From Promicromonosporaceae bacterium (lineage in GTDB: Bacteria; Actinomycetota; Actinomycetes; Actinomycetales; Cellulomonadaceae), in the NCBI GenBank assembly GCA_009780755.1, contig WQZL01000147.1, positions 1-6,513 of the forward strand: a DNA stretch of 6,513 nucleotides, given 5' to 3'. Positions within the stretch are counted from its first letter, which is position 1. Every line of letters starts with the position of its first letter. The position numbers were made by a program, and so were the translations under genes. A model generated the notes under the pieces. It saw nothing but the letters and a program-made list of their open reading frames with translations. It made no database searches and was not told the origin of the DNA. This document shows positions 5,420 to 6,513 of the stretch, piece after piece.

Positions 5420-6217
5420 TTAGCTCTTAGTGACTTCGGTGAGGTAGGCCAGTAGGTCGGCGGCGGAACGTCCCGCCGGGGAGCAGACGATCACCTGGGT
5501 GACCGTCGCGGGCATGGCCTTCGCCAGCGGCTCTAGCGCCTTGACCGGGGCCAGCGCGCCGTCGATGGATGCGCCATACGAGGTGCGCTCCCGCAGCTTT
5601 GCTAGCTCATCGGCCAAAGAGGCAAACGGGGCGCCATCGACCAGCTCCGGGGCGCCGCGCCGCACCAACAGCGCGGCCAGGCCGACGCTCGACTCCAACG
5701 CCTCGTCCAAGGTCACGGCCACATCATCGGCGGACGGGGCCGCGATCCGCTCGATGGCCGCCGCCATGCCCTCGGCCTGACCCCACTGGCCATAATCGAA
5801 CAGGAACTCGGCCGCATCGGCGGCATCCTCATCTATTGGCCTGCGGCCAAACATTCCCGAACCCTCGGCAATGCGGCGGGCATCCTTCAGCGCGGCAGGT
5901 ACCTCCGTGCCTAGCTGACTGACCAACGCCTCATCCTCCGCCGAAATCACCGGCAACCGCACGTAACGGGCCAGCGCCGCCAGGCGAGTCGTGTCACCGG
6001 GCTTTAGGCCCAGTGCCGAAAATGGTAGGGCATCGTCGGCGTCGCCAGGCAGCCGCACCTGCGCCACGCGCCCCAGCAGCGTCTTGGCCGCTGCCTGTGC
6101 CTCTTCCTTGACGCCATCGCGTGCGTGCGAAACCTTGACGTAGGCGGTAACCCATTCCTGCACGCGGTCAATCATCAGTCCAAGCCGTAGCCGTTCCCGC
6201 TTATCCATGAGGTGCAT
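5420..6217 (-). CDS. Hypothetical protein, Ala-rich, helical, 265 aa
   Basis: I do not recognise a family. The protein is soluble, with no signal peptide or membrane helix. It begins MHLMDKRERLRLGLMIDRVQ, a charged amphipathic helix, and continues as mostly helical segments rich in Ala, Leu, Asp and Glu. Landmarks are PGDADDALPFSALGLKPGD (57-75), GMFGRRPIDEDAADAAEFLFDYGQW (121-145), and a C-terminal VTQVIVCSPAGRSAADLLAYL stretch (239-259) with alternating beta/alpha character. ATG 6217 is taken as the start; ATG 6208 is equally possible, and neither has a clear Shine-Dalgarno sequence (a weak GGTGGG lies 8 bases before 6217). The gene follows the SNF2 helicase by 45 bp on the same strand and is probably co-transcribed, so an accessory role with the helicase is conceivable but unproven. 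Codon pattern and composition match its neighbours. It ends at TAA beside the repeat cluster. Confidence 0.8.
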   Translation of the reverse strand: MHLMDKRERLRLGLMIDRVQEWVTAYVKVSHARDGVKEEAQAAAKTLLGRVAQVRLPGDADDALPFSALGLKPGDTTRLAALARYVRLPVISAEDEALVSQLGTEVPAALKDARRIAEGSGMFGRRPIDEDAADAAEFLFDYGQWGQAEGMAAAIERIAAPSADDVAVTLDEALESSVGLAALLVRRGAPELVDGAPFASLADELAKLRERTSYGASIDGALAPVKALEPLAKAMPATVTQVIVCSPAGRSAADLLAYLTEVTKS

Positions 6218-6262
6218 CGTAGCGGCCCACCACGCCGAAGCGATCCACCTGACCGCCCGAAG

Positions 6263-6513
6263 CTAGCCGTCAAGCCCAGCAAGCTCTTCCCAAAGCGGCC
6301 CGAAACCAAGTCGAGCCTGCTCCTCTTCTACCACCTGCCGGGCCAGGTTGCCCTGCGAAACATCGACCGCCGAAGTGGCCGCTTCCGCGAGGCTAGAGGT
6401 GCGGACATAGCCATCGAAAACCTCTCGTTTAGCGGCCACAAGCTCGACGATGCGCTCATCTACGCCACCCTCGGCCAACAGGCGATGAGATAACACCGTG
6501 CGAATCTGCCCCA
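6263..6513 (-). CDS. SNF2-family DEAD/DEAH helicase, C-terminal end (5' partial)
   Basis: Only about 83 codons are present; the frame stays open to the right edge, so the in-frame GTG at 6496 is internal. The first visible residues, GQIRTVLSHRLLAEGGVDERI, match the end of SNF2 helicase motif VI (usually R-x-H-R-x-GQ-x-R-x-V) and the following strand (HRLLAEGTVDER type). Next comes the typical VELVAAKREVFDGYVR helix, and the protein closes with ARQVVEEEQARLGFGPLWEELAGLDG before a TAG stop. SNF2 proteins are ATP-driven double-strand DNA translocases; bacterial members act in transcription-complex recycling, repair or defence, and the subtype cannot be told from this tail. It is upstream of, and likely in one operon with, the 265-aa gene. 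Confidence 0.85.
   Translation of the reverse strand, partial: GQIRTVLSHRLLAEGGVDERIVELVAAKREVFDGYVRTSSLAEAATSAVDVSQGNLARQVVEEEQARLGFGPLWEELAGLDG

Overview
The window is GC-rich and fits a Gram-positive actinobacterium. The evidence is a sortase-anchored LPXTG surface protein, a CBS-containing GuaB1-type IMPDH/GMP reductase paralogue (a lineage known mainly from Actinomycetota), an actinobacterial-type DXS, apparent leaderless starts, and two families of inverted repeats (GGTTGAG..TGTCGAAACC and TTCTGCG..CGCAGAA) that I associate from memory with Propionibacteriales/Micrococcales-like genomes. The genus cannot be fixed from the sequence.

Layout, left to right. (1) 2-919 (+): the C-terminal part of a cell-wall protein with a Thr/Pro/Gly repeat stalk, Gly/Ser linker, LPVTG signal, membrane helix and basic tail; its N-terminus lies outside the window. 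(2) 920-1667: a 748-bp intergenic stretch with many perfect hairpins (possible structured RNA or decayed element), a very strong 16-bp stem-loop at 1330-1376, and two adjacent palindromic repeats, type A (1404-1519) and type B (1521-1621). (3) guaB1 (-), 1668-3116. (4) dxs (+), 3139-5121, divergent from guaB1 with only 22 bp between the proposed start codons; both starts look leaderless and their -10 boxes overlap. (5) 5122-5419: a second repeat-filled stretch between convergent genes, with another type-B palindrome. (6) A 265-aa protein of unknown function (-), 5420-6217, lying 45 bp downstream of (7) the C-terminal end of a SNF2-family helicase (-), which enters from the right edge.

Functionally, guaB1 (purine interconversion) and dxs (first step of the MEP isoprenoid pathway) are unrelated housekeeping genes that appear to share one bidirectional promoter core. 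The surface protein is extracellular. The SNF2 gene and the unknown gene probably form one transcript.

The most notable observation is that dxs carries an in-frame 60-bp copy of the type-B palindromic family (4682-4741), translated as about 20 extra residues in the linker between the second and third DXS domains. This is analogous to the in-frame palindromic elements of Rickettsia. The two intergenic regions hold related copies, so the window catches one repeat family both between and inside genes.
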